Source: Gammaproteobacteria bacterium
GTDB taxonomy: Bacteria; Pseudomonadota; Gammaproteobacteria; Pseudomonadales; Halieaceae
Reading direction: 5' to 3'
Assembly (NCBI GenBank): GCA_018222695.1
Contig: JAAEZV010000110.1
Span: 1 to 5,915, forward strand
DNA: 5,915 nucleotides
Part shown: one piece after another, positions 5,467-5,915 of the stretch
Numbering within the stretch: the first letter of the stretch is position 1
Layout: each line of letters starts with the position of its first letter
Made by a program: the position numbers and the translations under genes
Notes under the pieces: generated by a model
What the model was told of the DNA's origin: nothing
Seen by the model: only the letters and a program-made list of their open reading frames with translations
Database searches by the model: none

Positions 5467-5915
5467 TTAGCTCAAGGCCGCCGGGAAGCCGGGAGCGCGC
5501 AGCGGTGTGTCGAGCGCATCCTCGAGCAATTTGACAATCTTGGGTGATTGGCTCTCCCCGCCGTACGCATCCCGTGCCTGCTTAAAGCGCGCAAATGTTG
5601 CGGCGGCCAGCTCAAGGGGCACGCCCAGCTCCTCTGCAAATTGCTTCGCGAAACCAAGGTCTTTGAGCGCCAAATCAATGGTAAAACCAATGTCATAGCT
5701 ACCATTGAGAATGAGCTGTCCCTCTGTTTCGTGAACAAAAGAATTTCCTGAAGAGGCCGCAATGGCTTTCCAACTGGTCGCTAAATCCAGCCCGCCCCGC
5801 GATGCCAGCATCAGCGCCTCACCGCAGACTTGCAAATGCACCAGCGCCAACATGTTGGTGATAACTTTAATCAACGATGCCGATCCTACTGGCCCCATAT
5901 GAATCACTTCGTTCC
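5467..5915 (-). CDS. NAD(P)-dependent beta-hydroxyacid dehydrogenase (3-hydroxyisobutyrate dehydrogenase-like), C-terminal domain, 5' truncated
   Basis: Cytoplasmic oxidoreductase of the beta-hydroxyacid dehydrogenase family (3-hydroxyisobutyrate dehydrogenase, tartronate semialdehyde reductase and relatives), which interconverts a short hydroxyacid and its semialdehyde with NAD(P). About 148 residues are visible; the frame is open to the right edge, so the N-terminal Rossmann domain lies outside the window and the GTG at 5907 is internal. The visible part opens with I-H-M-G-P-V-G-S-A-S-L-I-K-V-I-T-N, the family's inter-domain segment in which the Lys is catalytic and the Asn four residues later helps bind substrate. 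The all-helical NAD-binding_11 type domain follows, with the typical E-A-L-x-L-A-x-x-x-G-L-D stretch and L-x-L-K-D-L-G-F-A (about 80-88 from the GTG), the usual place of the K-D-L motif. It ends in TAA, 91 bp before the MBL gene. The exact substrate cannot be told. Confidence 0.92.
   Translation of the reverse strand, partial: NEVIHMGPVGSASLIKVITNMLALVHLQVCGEALMLASRGGLDLATSWKAIAASSGNSFVHETEGQLILNGSYDIGFTIDLALKDLGFAKQFAEELGVPLELAAATFARFKQARDAYGGESQSPKIVKLLEDALDTPLRAPGFPAALS

Noticed and set aside
1..5915. Search for tRNA, rRNA, CRISPR arrays, insertion sequences, attachment sites or phage and defence genes
   Set aside because: No regularly spaced repeats with unique spacers, no transposase-like frames and no tRNA-like cloverleaf sequence were seen. 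Nearly all the sequence is accounted for by six metabolic or transport genes.

Overview
The window is a compact, high-GC bacterial stretch with six protein genes and no RNA genes, mobile elements or CRISPR. Family content (SSF symporter, ACSF3/MatB-like acyl-CoA synthetase, PhyH dioxygenase, exported hydrolases, 3-hydroxyisobutyrate-dehydrogenase-like reductase), Sec signal peptides and base composition suggest a Gram-negative proteobacterium. A marine gammaproteobacterium is my best guess, but it is a guess from gene flavour and not a phylogenetic result. No gap between genes exceeds about 160 bases.

Layout: (1) 1-424, plus strand, the C-terminal end of a sodium:solute symporter cut by the left edge. 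(2) 425-531, a convergent gap with a small hairpin. (3) 532-2010, minus strand, a complete acyl-CoA synthetase most like the mitochondrial malonyl-CoA synthetase ACSF3. (4) 2011-2169, a divergent promoter region. (5) 2170-3093, plus strand, an alpha/beta hydrolase with a signal peptide. (6) 3094-3163, a convergent gap with degenerate 19-bp tandem repeats. (7) 3164-4333, minus strand, a phytanoyl-CoA dioxygenase (PhyH) family Fe(II)/2-oxoglutarate enzyme. (8) 4416-5375, minus strand, an exported metallo-beta-lactamase-fold hydrolase of the COG1237/DHPS-like branch. (9) 5467-5915, minus strand, the C-terminal domain of a beta-hydroxyacid dehydrogenase cut by the right edge.

The three leftward genes at the right end (dehydrogenase, MBL hydrolase, PhyH) lie head to tail with 82-91 bp gaps and could be one transcription unit. 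The window reads as part of a small-molecule catabolic neighbourhood: an uptake symporter, two exported hydrolases that may open or cleave a substrate in the periplasm, and cytoplasmic oxidation (PhyH, hydroxyacid dehydrogenase) and CoA activation (malonyl/methylmalonyl-CoA synthetase). The families are clear. The substrates, and whether the genes share a pathway, are inference. I did not find a clearly new defence, mobile or RNA system. The items most worth following are the exported COG1237 hydrolase, the gene combination, and short repeats in two intergenic regions.
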